Shown: positions 1-8,470 of the stretch, in pieces
Numbering within the stretch: position 1 is the stretch's first letter
Layout of the letters: the number at the start of each line of letters is the position of its first letter
Source of the DNA: Propionibacteriales bacterium
GTDB lineage: Bacteria > Actinomycetota > Actinomycetes > Propionibacteriales > Nocardioidaceae
Length of the DNA stretch: 64,000 nucleotides
Reading direction: 5' to 3'
Assembly (NCBI GenBank): GCA_026392465.1
Contig: JAPLCA010000016.1
Coordinates: 1 to 64,000 of the forward strand
Notes under the pieces: generated by a model
Databases searched by the model: none
What the model saw: only the letters and a program-made list of their open reading frames with translations
What the model was told of the DNA's origin: nothing
Translations under genes and position numbers: made by a program

Positions 1-129
1 CGTCAGCCCTTCACCACCAACGCCGCCCGCCAAGCAGCCCTTGCGCCCTGGATCGAGCGCTACAACACTGAACGACGCCACAGTGCACTCGGCGGACTCC
101 CGCCCATCAGCCGCCTGTCACCAACGTGA
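1..129 (+). pseudogene. IS481-family transposase, C-terminal fragment (cut by window edge)
   Basis: Frame 1 is open from the first base to a TGA at 127-129 and encodes 42 residues. They include the motif ERYNTERRHSALGG followed by PPISRL, which is the characteristic end of the integrase-core (DDE, rve-type) transposases of the IS481/IS3 group. Only the C-terminus lies in the window, so whether the full gene is intact cannot be judged. No terminal inverted repeat was recognised between the stop and the next gene, which ends only 14 bases away on the opposite strand. Confidence 0.75.
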
Positions 130-142
130 TGGCCGAATACAC

Positions 143-1042
143 CTAGGCGGTCGGCGCGGTGACGTCGTCGGTCCGGCTGCCCGAGGGGAACGTGCCGAGC
201 CGCTCGACCATGAACCCGCCCGGGTAGCTGCGGATGCGGTGCGAGCGTCGGGGGTCGTACGGACGTCGGCGCGGCGGCATGAGGCGGACGACCCGGCTGC
301 GGGCACGGATCGCGCGACGCGCCGCCCGCTGCACCCAGCGTGGCGGCGCCGGGTAGTCGAACGCCCGGCGCAGGTGGTCGTCCAGCAGGGCGATGGCGAA
401 GATGCGCATCGCCGGGCGCAGCGGTCGCGGGTAGAAGGTCGTGAAGAGGTCGAGCGTGGCGTCGGCGACCGCCCGCGCCCCGGGGTCGAACGCGAAGTGC
501 GCCGCCTCGTAGCGGTCCATGTGACGCTCGAACCCGGCGTAGTCGTCGGGGATGCCGCGGATGCCCATGAGCCGTCCCAGCCGCCGGTAGTACTCGACCG
601 CCGCCCGCCGCTCGGTCTCGGTCAGCCGGCGCCACCCGAGCTCGTCGATCCACCGCACCGGCGCCACCACGAAGGTGCACAGCACGTAGAGCATGTCGTC
701 GTTGGGGATGTCGTAGCTGCCGTGCATCTGGTTCATGCGGCGGATCGCGGCGCGACCGTCCGGGTTCTCCATGCCGTCGTCGAGCACGGTCTCGAGCACG
801 ATCACGGTGTCGTCGTGCCGCTTCTGCGTGCTGCCCGTGAACTCGTCGGTCCGGTGCAGGAGGCTGCCGATCGACGGCACCGCGTAGGTGCGGAACAGCG
901 CGAAGCTCAGGGCCTGCTGCAGGTCCCACGGGAACTCGTGGTGGCCGGTGATGCGCGAGATCTCCTCGTAGTCGACCGTCGGGTCGAGGGTCTCGACGTG
1001 CCGTACCCAGTGGTCGCGCGGGAGGAGTCCGGGGAGGCGCAT
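143..1042 (-). CDS. DUF2236 / MpaB-type oxygenase-like protein
   Basis: A 299-residue protein resembling the DUF2236 family (oxygenase MpaB / latex-clearing-protein type, usually heme-associated in characterised members). The pattern RTYAVPSIGSLL near residue 50, then a central part with WIDELGWRRLTETER and EYYRRLGRLMGI, and a basic C-terminus fit that family. The ATG at 1042 overlaps the TGA of the upstream acyl-CoA ligase by one base (TGATG), so the two are translationally coupled. No signal peptide is visible. The substrate is unknown. Pairing with an acyl-activating enzyme and a divergent TetR gene suggests lipid or hydrocarbon catabolism, which is inference. Confidence 0.72.
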   Translation of the reverse strand: MRLPGLLPRDHWVRHVETLDPTVDYEEISRITGHHEFPWDLQQALSFALFRTYAVPSIGSLLHRTDEFTGSTQKRHDDTVIVLETVLDDGMENPDGRAAIRRMNQMHGSYDIPNDDMLYVLCTFVVAPVRWIDELGWRRLTETERRAAVEYYRRLGRLMGIRGIPDDYAGFERHMDRYEAAHFAFDPGARAVADATLDLFTTFYPRPLRPAMRIFAIALLDDHLRRAFDYPAPPRWVQRAARRAIRARSRVVRLMPPRRRPYDPRRSHRIRSYPGGFMVERLGTFPSGSRTDDVTAPTA

Positions 1043-2595
1043 CACGCCGTCACCCCCTGGGCCGCCTGCGCCCGCAGCTCGCGCTTGAGGATCTTGCCCG
1101 CGCCCGACATCGGCAGCGCGTCGACGAGGGTGAACGAGCGGGGCACCTTGTAGCCGGCGATGAGGCTCCGGGTGTGTGCCTGCAGCTCGTCGGGGTCCGG
1201 CTCCTCGCCCGGGGCGGCGACGATGTAGGCGTGGACCTTCTCGCCGTACCGCTCGTCGGGCAGGCCGATGACCGCCACCTGCGCGACCGACGGGTGCTTG
1301 CTCAGGGCGCTCTCGACCTCGGCCGAGTACACGTTCTCCCCGCCCGTGACGATCATGTCCTTGATCCGGTCGACGACGTAGACGAACCCGTCCTCGTCGA
1401 CGTATCCGCCGTCGCCGGTGTGCATCCAGCCGCCACGCAGGGCCGCGCGAGTCTCCTCCGGCTTGTTCCAGTAGCCCTGCATGACGTGCGCCCCGCGGAC
1501 GCAGATCTCCCCCACCGTGCCGGTCGGGACCGGTCGGTCGTCGCCGTCGACCACGCGCACCTCCGCGTGCAGCGCGGCACGCCCTCCGGACGAGAGCCGA
1601 CGGCCCTCGTGCTCGTCGGGCAGCAGCAGCGTGGCGACGGGTGACAGCTCGGTCATCCCGTAGGCCTGCGTGAGCCGTACGCCGGGCAGGGTGGCGAGCG
1701 TGCGCTCGAGCACGCCGGTCGAGATGACGGAGCCCCCGTAGAGCAGGCGCTGCAGCGACGACAGGTCGTGGTCGCCGACCGCCGGATGGTCGACGAGCAT
1801 CTGGATCATCGTCGGGACGAGGAGCATGTCGGTCACGCCGTGGCGCTCGACCGCGTCGAGCACGGCTGCCGGCTCGAAGAACGGCACCGTCACGTGGGTG
1901 CCGCCCTGCAGCACCTGCGAGGTCCACGCGGCGAGGTCGGCCAGGTGGAACATCGGTGCCGCGTGCAGCAGGACCGAGCCGCGCCGCACGAGCTCGCCCG
2001 AGGCCATGGCACCCATCGCCGACGTGACGAGGTTGGTGTGCGAGAGCATGACGCCCTTCGGGAACCCGGTCGTGCCGCCGGTGTAGAAGATGCCGGCGAG
2101 GTCGTCGCCTGCGCGACGCGCGTCGGCGACCGGCGCGTGCGCAGCCACGAGTTCCTCGTAGGAGAGCAGGCCCTCGGGGAGCACACCGTCGCCGCAGTGC
2201 ACGACCGCGCCGAGGGACTCGACCTGCTCGGTGAGCGTCGGCACCAGCGGCGCGAAGGCGTCGTCCACCAGCAGCACGCTGGTGCCGGAGTCACGCAGGG
2301 AGTAGACGATCTCGGCGGGGCTCCAGCGGATGTTGACGGGGTTGACGACTGCTCCGGCCCACGGCACGGCCAGCAGGTACTCGGCGTAGCGGTCGCTGTT
2401 GAGCGACAGGATCGCCACGCGCTCGCCCTCCCGCACCCCGAGGCCCTGCAGCGCGGCGGCGAGCCGGGCGACGCGGTCGGCGTGCTCGCGGAAGCTTCGG
2501 CGTCGGTCGCCGCAGACGGTGGCGACGGCGTCGGGGGTGGTCTGGACGGCGCGGTGGAGGCCTTGGGTGAGCTGCACATCGACTCCTGGCTGCAT
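1042..2595 (-). CDS. Class I AMP-dependent acyl-CoA synthetase (fatty-acid CoA ligase)
   Basis: A 517-residue ANL-superfamily adenylating enzyme expected to activate a carboxylic acid to its acyl-AMP and then acyl-CoA. The P-loop YTGGTTGFPKG lies at residues 171-181, the A5-type motif QAYGMTE follows in the middle, HTGD and DRIKDMIVTGGENVYSAEVE mark the hinge to the C-terminal domain, and the catalytic lysine motif SGAGKILKREL lies near the end. Length is normal for medium/long-chain acyl-CoA ligases. The ATG at 2595 starts MQPGVDVQ; a GTG six codons in is an alternative. It is first in a two-gene unit with the DUF2236 gene and is divergent from a TetR gene. The chain-length preference cannot be read from sequence. 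Confidence 0.88.
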   Translation of the reverse strand: MQPGVDVQLTQGLHRAVQTTPDAVATVCGDRRRSFREHADRVARLAAALQGLGVREGERVAILSLNSDRYAEYLLAVPWAGAVVNPVNIRWSPAEIVYSLRDSGTSVLLVDDAFAPLVPTLTEQVESLGAVVHCGDGVLPEGLLSYEELVAAHAPVADARRAGDDLAGIFYTGGTTGFPKGVMLSHTNLVTSAMGAMASGELVRRGSVLLHAAPMFHLADLAAWTSQVLQGGTHVTVPFFEPAAVLDAVERHGVTDMLLVPTMIQMLVDHPAVGDHDLSSLQRLLYGGSVISTGVLERTLATLPGVRLTQAYGMTELSPVATLLLPDEHEGRRLSSGGRAALHAEVRVVDGDDRPVPTGTVGEICVRGAHVMQGYWNKPEETRAALRGGWMHTGDGGYVDEDGFVYVVDRIKDMIVTGGENVYSAEVESALSKHPSVAQVAVIGLPDERYGEKVHAYIVAAPGEEPDPDELQAHTRSLIAGYKVPRSFTLVDALPMSGAGKILKRELRAQAAQGVTA

Positions 2596-2618
2596 GCGGT
2601 GAGTGCGCCACGTCACTC

Positions 2619-2639
2619 TTGTTGGCGCACCGCCAACAA
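2619..2639. promoter_or_regulatory. Perfect inverted repeat, probable TetR operator
   Basis: TTGTTGGCG, three bases (CAC), then CGCCAACAA: a perfect 9-3-9 dyad in the 114-bp gap between the divergent acyl-CoA ligase (start 2595) and TetR gene (start 2710). Its size and position suit a TetR-family dimer controlling both genes. Binding is inferred. Confidence 0.7.
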
Positions 2640-2709
2640 TGGCATCTCGCGCAGGTGCCGTCAACGGTCGTGCTGCGCGCCGGCGTGCGGGCGTGGCAGG
2701 CTTCGGCGG

Positions 2710-3333
2710 GTGACGACGAGCGCCGACGGCCCCCGCTTCCAGCGTCTCGACGCGGACCGCCGCCGCGCCGAGATCCTCGCGGCGGCCACGGCGGCGTTCG
2801 CGACCCGCCCCTACCCCGCCGTCTCGCTGACCGACGTCGCACAGGCGGCCGGCGTCGCGCGCGGCCTCATCAACCACTACTTCGGCACCAAGCGCGACCT
2901 CTACCTGGAGGTCGTCCGGGAGGCGTCGACCGTGCCGTCGGTGGCCGTCGAGGAACTTCCCGACGGGACGGTCGAGGAGCGGATCGACGCCGCCGTCGCC
3001 TGGTACCTCGACGCGCTGCAGGAGTCGGGCACGACGTGGATCGCCGCCGCCGACCCGATGGTGATGGGCCGCGACCCCGAGCTCGAGGCGATCCTGACGG
3101 AGGCCGAGAACATCACCGTCGACCGGGTGCTCGACGCCGTCCGCCTCGGCGACGACCCCGCCCGCCGCGACCTGCTGCGCGCCCTCGTGCGCACCTACGG
3201 CCACCTCGCCCGCTCCGCCGCCCGCGAGTGGCTCCTCCACGAGACCCTCACGCGCCCCCAGGTCCACGTCCTCCTCCGCCGCACCCTCCTCGCGATCGTC
3301 GACGACGTCGTGCCCGAGGTGCTGGGGGGCTGA
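2710..3333 (+). CDS. TetR/AcrR-family transcriptional regulator
   Basis: A 207-residue protein with an N-terminal TetR DNA-binding domain: AVSLTDVAQAAGVARGLINH (residues 37-56) followed by YFGTKRDLYLEVV is the helix-turn-helix and helix 4. The rest is a helical ligand-binding domain typical of the family. The start is a GTG at 2710, chosen because it gives a normal-length N-terminus just before the QRLDADRRRAEIL helix. It is divergent from the acyl-CoA ligase/DUF2236 pair, and the dyad at 2619-2639 is the likely operator. It probably represses the lipid-related pair and responds to an acyl-type ligand; this is inference from arrangement. Confidence 0.85.
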   Translation: MTTSADGPRFQRLDADRRRAEILAAATAAFATRPYPAVSLTDVAQAAGVARGLINHYFGTKRDLYLEVVREASTVPSVAVEELPDGTVEERIDAAVAWYLDALQESGTTWIAAADPMVMGRDPELEAILTEAENITVDRVLDAVRLGDDPARRDLLRALVRTYGHLARSAAREWLLHETLTRPQVHVLLRRTLLAIVDDVVPEVLGG

Positions 3334-3360
3334 GGTCGGTCTCCGCTGTGCGCGGGGGCG

Positions 3361-3905
3361 GCGGTGGGGCTGGTTCTCGCACGGGTTGGGGGTGCGCTGC
3401 CGCGGCTTGTCGTGGAGGTGGTCTGCGAAAGGGCCTCGACCGGGCGGCTGGCGGGCGCGCTGGTCGCGGTTCTCGGGCTGCGGCTCGCGGTGGACGCAAG
3501 ATTCTGCATTCGTGCGTGCCGGCGGTGGATCCGCCACCTTCTGAGCGCTCTACAGGTGGCAGATCCACCGCTGAGGGGGCGAGGGGTGTGAAGGATTCTT
3601 CTTTCTCGTGGAACGTTCCACGAGAAAGAAGAATCGTTCGTCCCCCCAACGCAAAGGGCACCCAAGATTCTGCATTCGCGCGTTCGAGACCGAAGGCTTC
3701 TGCGTTCACGACGGGATCCCGTAGCAAACGCAGCATCCTTGACCCTCCCGCACACGAACGCAGATTCTTGCGTCCCACAGCGCGAGCCACAGCCCGAGAC
3801 CCGAAACCGACCCCCACCCAGCCGCCCGGTCGAGGCCCTTTCGGAGCGCAGCACGAGTCAAAGCCGCAGCAACGCACCCCCACCCGAACGAGAAGCCGCG
3901 CCGAC
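3361..3905. repeat. Non-coding inverted-repeat element between TetR and esterase genes
   Basis: The 655-bp gap 3334-3988 has no convincing gene. About 3361-3520 is an imperfect reverse complement of about 3750-3905; both arms carry the segment ccgcccggtcgaggccctttcg-like, a stretch resembling gcagattcttgcgtcc, and runs of ccgcag and acccccaccc. Between the arms lie further dyads: an imperfect one at 3523-3570 (GGTGGATCCGCCACCT against AGGTGGCAGATCCACC) and a perfect one at 3594-3635. The motif AGATTCTGCATTCG occurs directly repeated near 3499 and 3664. Many ORFs cross the block, but they are shadows of these repeats. It could be a MITE-like or other mobile non-coding element; no terminal target duplication was identified. 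Confidence 0.7.
3594..3635. repeat. Perfect 42-nt palindrome
   Basis: The sequence from GATTCTTCTTTC at 3594 to GAAAGAAGAATC at 3635 is perfectly self-complementary, with its centre GTGGAAC/GTTCCAC between 3614 and 3615. There is no loop, so it could extrude as a cruciform or form a long RNA hairpin. It lies at the middle of the larger inverted-repeat element. No T-tract follows it, so a simple intrinsic terminator is not the obvious reading. Confidence 0.85.
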
Positions 3906-3988
3906 GCAGCCCCACCCGAGAGAGAAACCACACCCACGCACCCGCAGGCCCACAGCCCGCGAGACCCGACAGCTCGAGCCCAGGGCGC

Positions 3989-4945
3989 TCAGAGCACGTC
4001 GCGCAGGAACCTCGCCGTCGCGTCGACGGCCTGGGTGGCGGCGGGGCTGACGCCGGGGAGGCTGACGAAGCCGTGCAGGGCGCCGGGGAACTCCTGGAGG
4101 ACGACATGGACGCCCTGCTCGCCGAGGGTCTCGGCGTAGCGGCGGCCGTTGTCGGAGAGCGGGTCGTGGCCGGCGACGAGGACGAGGGTCGAGGGCAGGC
4201 CGGCGTGGGACTCGGCGCGGATCGGCGAGGCGCGCCAGTCGAGGGTGCCGTGCTGGTCGGCGAGGTACAGGCGGACGAAGGCGCGCATGTTGGCCGACGA
4301 CAGCACGGGCGCGTCGGCGAACTCGTCCTCGCTCGGCCACCGGTCGTACATCTCGACGCCGGGGTAGATGAGCACCTCGGCCTTCAGGGCGGGACCGCCC
4401 GCGTCCCGCGCGAGCAGCGCGGTCGTCGCGGCCAGGCCACCGCCGGCGCTGTCGCCCATGACGGCCACGCGTGCCGGGTCGACGTCGAGCTCGTCCGCGT
4501 GCTCGACGACCCACTGCAGCGCCGCCCAGGCGTCGTCGACGGCTGCCGGGAAGGGGTCCTCGGGCGCGAGCCGGTAGTCGAAGGAGAGGACCACGGCGCC
4601 GGTCCGGGCCGCCACGCGGCTCGCGAACCAGGCCGACTGCTCCGGGTTGCCCTGCACCCATCCGCCGCCGTGCAGGTTCAGCACGACCGGCGGCGCCGAG
4701 CCGGGCCGGGCGGCACCGGTCGGTCGGTGCTGCAGGAAGCGTCGGGCCCGCCCCTCGACCTGCACGTGGTGCTCGGTGGTGCGCACCGACGGGTCCGCCG
4801 TGCCGAACAGCCAGCGCCCGACGGCGGTGCGCTGCAGCGCGAGCCGCTCGCGCCGCGCGCCATCGAGGTCGTCGACCTCCTCGATGGGGGTGGAGGCGAG
4901 GCGGACGAGCACGCCGAACACGCGGGTCCTGAGAGGCATCGACAT
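3989..4945 (-). CDS. Alpha/beta hydrolase, hormone-sensitive-lipase-like esterase
   Basis: A 318-residue esterase of the HSL (family IV) group. The oxyanion-hole motif HGGGW lies at residues 92-96, the nucleophile Ser166 sits in GDSAGG (164-169), and Asp261 (GHDPLSD) and His291 (ALHGF) complete the triad. No signal peptide is evident, so it is probably cytoplasmic and acts on short or medium acyl esters. Start options are MSM at 4945 or the third-codon ATG. It lies 19 bp downstream of the helicase gene's stop on the same strand, so co-transcription is possible. The natural substrate is unknown. Confidence 0.88.
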   Translation of the reverse strand: MSMPLRTRVFGVLVRLASTPIEEVDDLDGARRERLALQRTAVGRWLFGTADPSVRTTEHHVQVEGRARRFLQHRPTGAARPGSAPPVVLNLHGGGWVQGNPEQSAWFASRVAARTGAVVLSFDYRLAPEDPFPAAVDDAWAALQWVVEHADELDVDPARVAVMGDSAGGGLAATTALLARDAGGPALKAEVLIYPGVEMYDRWPSEDEFADAPVLSSANMRAFVRLYLADQHGTLDWRASPIRAESHAGLPSTLVLVAGHDPLSDNGRRYAETLGEQGVHVVLQEFPGALHGFVSLPGVSPAATQAVDATARFLRDVL

Positions 4946-4964
4946 GCCTCCACGCTAGTGGCGC

Positions 4965-6659
4965 TCAGCCCGACGCGCGCAGGGCCCATCGTCGGAGCAG
5001 GTCGATCCGGCGCTGCAGCTGCTCGACGGTGGCCTGCGCCGCTGCCGGTCCACCGGTCTCGGTGCGCAGCTGTGCGTGGGTGACGCCGTGCGGCTGCCCG
5101 GTCCGGTGGTGCCAGGCGCCGACCAGACCGTTGAGCTCACGCCGCAGCTCGCTGCGGCGCTCGTGCGCGACGTCCTCCGCGGTCCGGGTGGCGGCTCGCG
5201 GCGCGGCGGCCGACGCCTTCGACCGCTTGGCGCGCAGCAGCTCGGCCACCTGGTCGGCCTCGAGCAGGCCGGGGATGCCGAGGAAGTCGAGGTCGTCGTC
5301 GTCCAGGGAGTCGGAGATCTGTGCGGCGTACTCGCCACCGTCGAAGAGCACCCGGTCGAAGTCGGCCTCGCTGCCGAGCGCCTGGTAGGTCCCCTGCTCG
5401 AGCTCGGCCGACGCCGACTCCCCCGCCTGGGCCCGGGCCAGCATCTCGGCCTCGGCGGCGAACAGGTCGTCCTCGTCCTTCACGGGCCGCCCGACGACGT
5501 GGTCGCGCTCGACCTCGAGGTCGGCGGCCAGCGCGAGCAGGCCCGCGACGCTGGGCAGGAACACCGACGCGGTCTCGCCGCGACGTCGGGCGCGCACGAA
5601 ACGGCCCACGGCCTGCGCGAAGAACAGCGGCGTCGCGATCGTGGTGGCGTACACGCCGACGGCGAGCCGGGGCACGTCGACGCCCTCGCTCACCATCCGC
5701 ACGGCGACCATCCACGGCGACATCGACGCGGAGAACTCGGCGATGCGTCCGCTCGCGCCGGCCTCGTCGGAGAGCACGACGGTGGGCCGCTCCCCTGTCA
5801 GGTCGGTGAGCAGGCGGGCGTACGCGCGGGCGGAGTCCTGGTCGGAGGCGATGACGAGCCCGCCCGCGTCGGGGATGTCGCGCCGGACCTCCAGGAGCCG
5901 TCGGTGCGCGGCCCGCAGCACGGTGGGCATCCACGACCCCTCCGGGTCGAGGGCGGTGCGCAGGGCCTGGGCGGTGGCGTCCTTCGTGAGCGGCTCGCCG
6001 AGCCGGGCGGCCACCTCGTCGCCCGCGCGGGTGCGCCAGTGCATCTGGCCGGAGTAGGCCATGAACAGGACGGGGCGCACGACGCCGTCGCGCAGCGCCC
6101 GCCCGTAGTTGTAGGAGTAGTCGGCGACGCTCTGCTTCGTGCCGTCGCGCTGCGGCTCGTAGGTGACGAACGGGATGGGGCTGTCGTCGGAGCGGAACGG
6201 CGTGCCGGTGAGCGACAGCCGACGCACCGCGCCCTCGCACGCCTCCTGGACCGCGTCGCCCCACGACAGCGAGTCGCCGGCGTGGTGCACCTCGTCGAGG
6301 ATGACGAGCGTCTTGCGGGCGTCGATCCGCACACGGTGGCCGTTGGGGTTCACCGAGAGGCCGGCGTAGGTGACGCAGTAGCCGTCGAAGCCCGGTGCCA
6401 GCGCCCCGGCGAGGGCCGGCTCGAGCCGGATCCCGAGGCCCGATGCGGCGAGCGCCCACTGCGTCTTCAGGTGGTCGGTCGGGGTGACGACGACGACGCG
6501 CTCGACCACACCGCGGTGCATCAGGTCGGCCGCGATCGTCAGGGCGAACGTGGTCTTGCCGGCGCCGGGCGTCGCGACGGTGAGGAAGTCGCGCGGCTCC
6601 CTGCGCGAGTACAGCTCGAACGCGTCGCGTTGCCAGGCCCGGAGGCGCTGGCTAGGCAT
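4965..6659 (-). CDS. DEAD/DEAH-box (SF2) helicase, XPB/RadD-like
   Basis: A 564-residue SF2 ATPase. Walker A is TPGAGKTT (residues 30-37), the DEAH-type motif II is DEVH (122-125), motif III is SLTGTPFRSD, and the second RecA domain carries RMVSEGVDVPRL (motif V) and QAVGRFVRARR (motif VI). The last ~150 residues are charged and lie outside the helicase core. The substrate (DNA or RNA duplex) and pathway are not defined by the sequence; nucleic-acid repair or remodelling is likely. Its ATG overlaps the end of the DUF3039 gene by 8 bases, a coupling often seen in actinobacteria, which implies joint expression. Confidence 0.85.
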   Translation of the reverse strand: MPSQRLRAWQRDAFELYSRREPRDFLTVATPGAGKTTFALTIAADLMHRGVVERVVVVTPTDHLKTQWALAASGLGIRLEPALAGALAPGFDGYCVTYAGLSVNPNGHRVRIDARKTLVILDEVHHAGDSLSWGDAVQEACEGAVRRLSLTGTPFRSDDSPIPFVTYEPQRDGTKQSVADYSYNYGRALRDGVVRPVLFMAYSGQMHWRTRAGDEVAARLGEPLTKDATAQALRTALDPEGSWMPTVLRAAHRRLLEVRRDIPDAGGLVIASDQDSARAYARLLTDLTGERPTVVLSDEAGASGRIAEFSASMSPWMVAVRMVSEGVDVPRLAVGVYATTIATPLFFAQAVGRFVRARRRGETASVFLPSVAGLLALAADLEVERDHVVGRPVKDEDDLFAAEAEMLARAQAGESASAELEQGTYQALGSEADFDRVLFDGGEYAAQISDSLDDDDLDFLGIPGLLEADQVAELLRAKRSKASAAAPRAATRTAEDVAHERRSELRRELNGLVGAWHHRTGQPHGVTHAQLRTETGGPAAAQATVEQLQRRIDLLRRWALRASG

Positions 6660-6942
6660 CCGAGCCGGAGCCGCCCTCGTCGCCGGGCTGCATGCCCTCC
6701 CAGATCTCCTTGCACTCCGGGCACACCGGGAAGCGCTGCGGGTCGCGGCTGGGGGTCCAGACCTTGCCGCAGAGCGCGACGCAGGGGGTGCCCATGACCA
6801 TGGCCTCGGTCAGCGTGTCCTTCGGGACGTAGTGGCTGAACCGCTCGTGGTCACCCTCCTCGAGCCGCTCGTCCCCGCGCAGGTCGGTGCGCTCGTCCTG
6901 GACCGTCTGGGTGCCGCTGCCGAAGAATCCCACGTGGCTCAT
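6652..6942 (-). CDS. DUF3039 family protein
   Basis: A 96-residue actinobacterial protein matching the DUF3039 pattern: HYVPKDTLTEAMVMGTPCVA, then CGKVWTPSRDP and a CPECKEIW end. The Cys pairs (CVALCG and CPEC) suggest a small zinc-binding fold. The start is ATG 6942 (MSHVGFFG); longer in-frame upstream sequence lacks family similarity. The stop overlaps the helicase start by 8 bases, so it is the leading gene of that unit. Function is unknown; an accessory role to the helicase is inferred from the pairing only. Confidence 0.82.
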   Translation of the reverse strand: MSHVGFFGSGTQTVQDERTDLRGDERLEEGDHERFSHYVPKDTLTEAMVMGTPCVALCGKVWTPSRDPQRFPVCPECKEIWEGMQPGDEGGSGSDA

Positions 6943-7000
6943 CGTAACGGCTGCGGACGACCGGTCGAGCGCCCCGGGACGTCCGTCGTGGACGCAGGGC

Positions 7001-7552
7001 TCAGTTGAGGCCGGGATCCTCGGGATAGGTGGAGAGCAGGCGCACGTCGTCGTCCTGGCGCAGCAGCACGTCGCGCCACAGCCGCTCGGGCACGGGCGAC
7101 AGCAGGTCGTCGTCGCGCGCCTCGACGACGAGCCACGCCCCCTCCTCCAGCTCGCCCTCGAGCTGCTCGGGACCCCACCCGGCGTACCCGGCGAACACGC
7201 GCAGGCCCCGCAGGGCACCGTCCTGCGGCGGCGGCCCGTCGAGGTCGACGAGGCCGAAGGAGCCGGTCATCGCCCGCCAGCCCGGCACCGGCACGGCCGA
7301 CGGTCCGAGCACCCCCACCGCGAGCGCGGCGTCGGTGGCGACCGGGCCGCCCTGGAAGAGGCAGTCCGGTGCGTCGACGACCGCGGCCCACGCGGGCAGG
7401 ACGTCCTCGACGTCGGCCTCGAGCGGATGGTTGAGGACCACGCCGAGAGCGCCGTCCTCGTCGTGGTCGAGCAGCAGGACGACGCTGCGCGCGAACGGGC
7501 CGGCAGCGATCTCCGGGGTGGCGACGAGGAGTCGGCCGGCAAGCGTCTCCAT
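7001..7552 (-). CDS. YqgE/AlgH family protein (UPF0301)
   Basis: A 183-residue protein of the YqgE/AlgH family. It begins LAGRLLVATPEIAAGPFARSV and contains VLNHPLEADV, a FQGGPV motif and the C-terminal GYAGWGPEQLEGE signature. The family is widespread, with an alpha/beta fold and no firmly established biochemical activity; AlgH was linked to alginate regulation in Pseudomonas. It is divergent from the MerR gene with only 18 bp between the two start codons, so at least one promoter must lie within the other gene's coding sequence. Confidence 0.9.
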   Translation of the reverse strand: METLAGRLLVATPEIAAGPFARSVVLLLDHDEDGALGVVLNHPLEADVEDVLPAWAAVVDAPDCLFQGGPVATDAALAVGVLGPSAVPVPGWRAMTGSFGLVDLDGPPPQDGALRGLRVFAGYAGWGPEQLEGELEEGAWLVVEARDDDLLSPVPERLWRDVLLRQDDDVRLLSTYPEDPGLN

Positions 7553-7570
7553 GCCCCCTATGATGCCCGC

Positions 7571-8380
7571 ATGTCAGTGACGGAGGGGCCAGCCGGGCCG
7601 GACGACGCCGACCTGGACTCCGAGTTCACGGTCGACGAGCTCGCCGCGCGGGCGAACATGACCGTCCGGAACGTGCGGGCGTACGCCGCCCGGGGGCTGA
7701 TCGACCCGCCACGTCTCGAGGGTCGCACCGGGTACTACCACCGCGGGCACCTGCAACGGCTGCAGCTCGTGCGCGACCTGCTCGACCGCGGCTACACGCT
7801 CGCGGCCGTCGAGAAGGCGGTGCTGTCGAGCCCGGCGTCGGCCACCGCGCCGGCGCTGGACCTGCTGCACCTGCTCGACGAGCCGTGGAACGACGTCGAG
7901 CCCGAGCTGATGAGCCGCGACGCGCTGGCCGCCCTGGCGAACGTCGGCCGCGATGACGGGCTGATCGAGGCCCTGGTCGAGTTCGGCCTGGCGGCGTGGG
8001 TGGAGGACGACCACGAGTCGGTGCTGCTGGTGCAGCCCGCGATCGTGCGCAACGGCGCCGCCGCCGTGGCCCTCGGCCTCCCCGCGAAGGACATCATCGA
8101 GCTGTTCCCGCTCCTGCAGCGCAACCTGCGCGAGATCGCGGACTCCTTCGTCGAGAACGCCGTCAAGGCGATCGCGCAGCCGTTCCTCAACCGCGGCCTG
8201 CCTCCCGAGGAGGCGCCGGAGGTCCTGGGAGCGGTCGAGAAGCTGCTCCCGGTCGCGAGCCAGGTCACGTACGCGATGTTCCGCAAGGAGCTCGCCGCGG
8301 CGATCGACGCCGAGATCGGTCAGCAGCTGGCCGAGGTGGGGCTGCGCGGCCGCAGCGCCCCTGCGGCGGCCGGCGACTGA
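7571..8380 (+). CDS. MerR-family transcriptional regulator with large effector domain
   Basis: A 269-residue protein. Residues 19-75 form a MerR winged HTH (FTVDELAARANMTVRNVRAY, then GLIDPPRLEGRTGYYHRGH and LQLVRDLLDRGYTL). The C-terminal ~190 residues are mostly helical, with no cysteine pattern of a metal sensor and no recognisable ligand domain. The start ATG 7571 lies 18 bp from the divergent yqgE start. A strong hairpin follows its stop. Targets are unknown; autoregulation and control of the divergent gene are plausible. Confidence 0.85.
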   Translation: MSVTEGPAGPDDADLDSEFTVDELAARANMTVRNVRAYAARGLIDPPRLEGRTGYYHRGHLQRLQLVRDLLDRGYTLAAVEKAVLSSPASATAPALDLLHLLDEPWNDVEPELMSRDALAALANVGRDDGLIEALVEFGLAAWVEDDHESVLLVQPAIVRNGAAAVALGLPAKDIIELFPLLQRNLREIADSFVENAVKAIAQPFLNRGLPPEEAPEVLGAVEKLLPVASQVTYAMFRKELAAAIDAEIGQQLAEVGLRGRSAPAAAGD

Positions 8381-8404
8381 CCCGCGCACCCGGCAGGAAG
8401 GGGA

Positions 8405-8455
8405 TCACCCCGCCCGCGCCGGGAGGGAGGGAGGGAGAAGGCGCGGACGGGGTGA
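8405..8455. terminator. Bidirectional hairpin terminator
   Basis: TCACCCCGCCCGCGCC at 8405-8420 pairs, with one mismatch, with GGCGCGGACGGGGTGA at 8440-8455. The purine-rich loop contains a GGGA repeat. It lies in the 90-bp gap between the convergent MerR gene and the gene ending at 8471, so it can serve both. Confidence 0.7.
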
Positions 8456-8470
8456 CGTCAGGGGGACCGC

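Noticed and set aside
3248-3937. Overlapping ORFs in the 3.3-4.0 kb gap on both strands
   Set aside because: Their translations repeat each other because of the inverted repeats, have no family likeness and lack ribosome sites.
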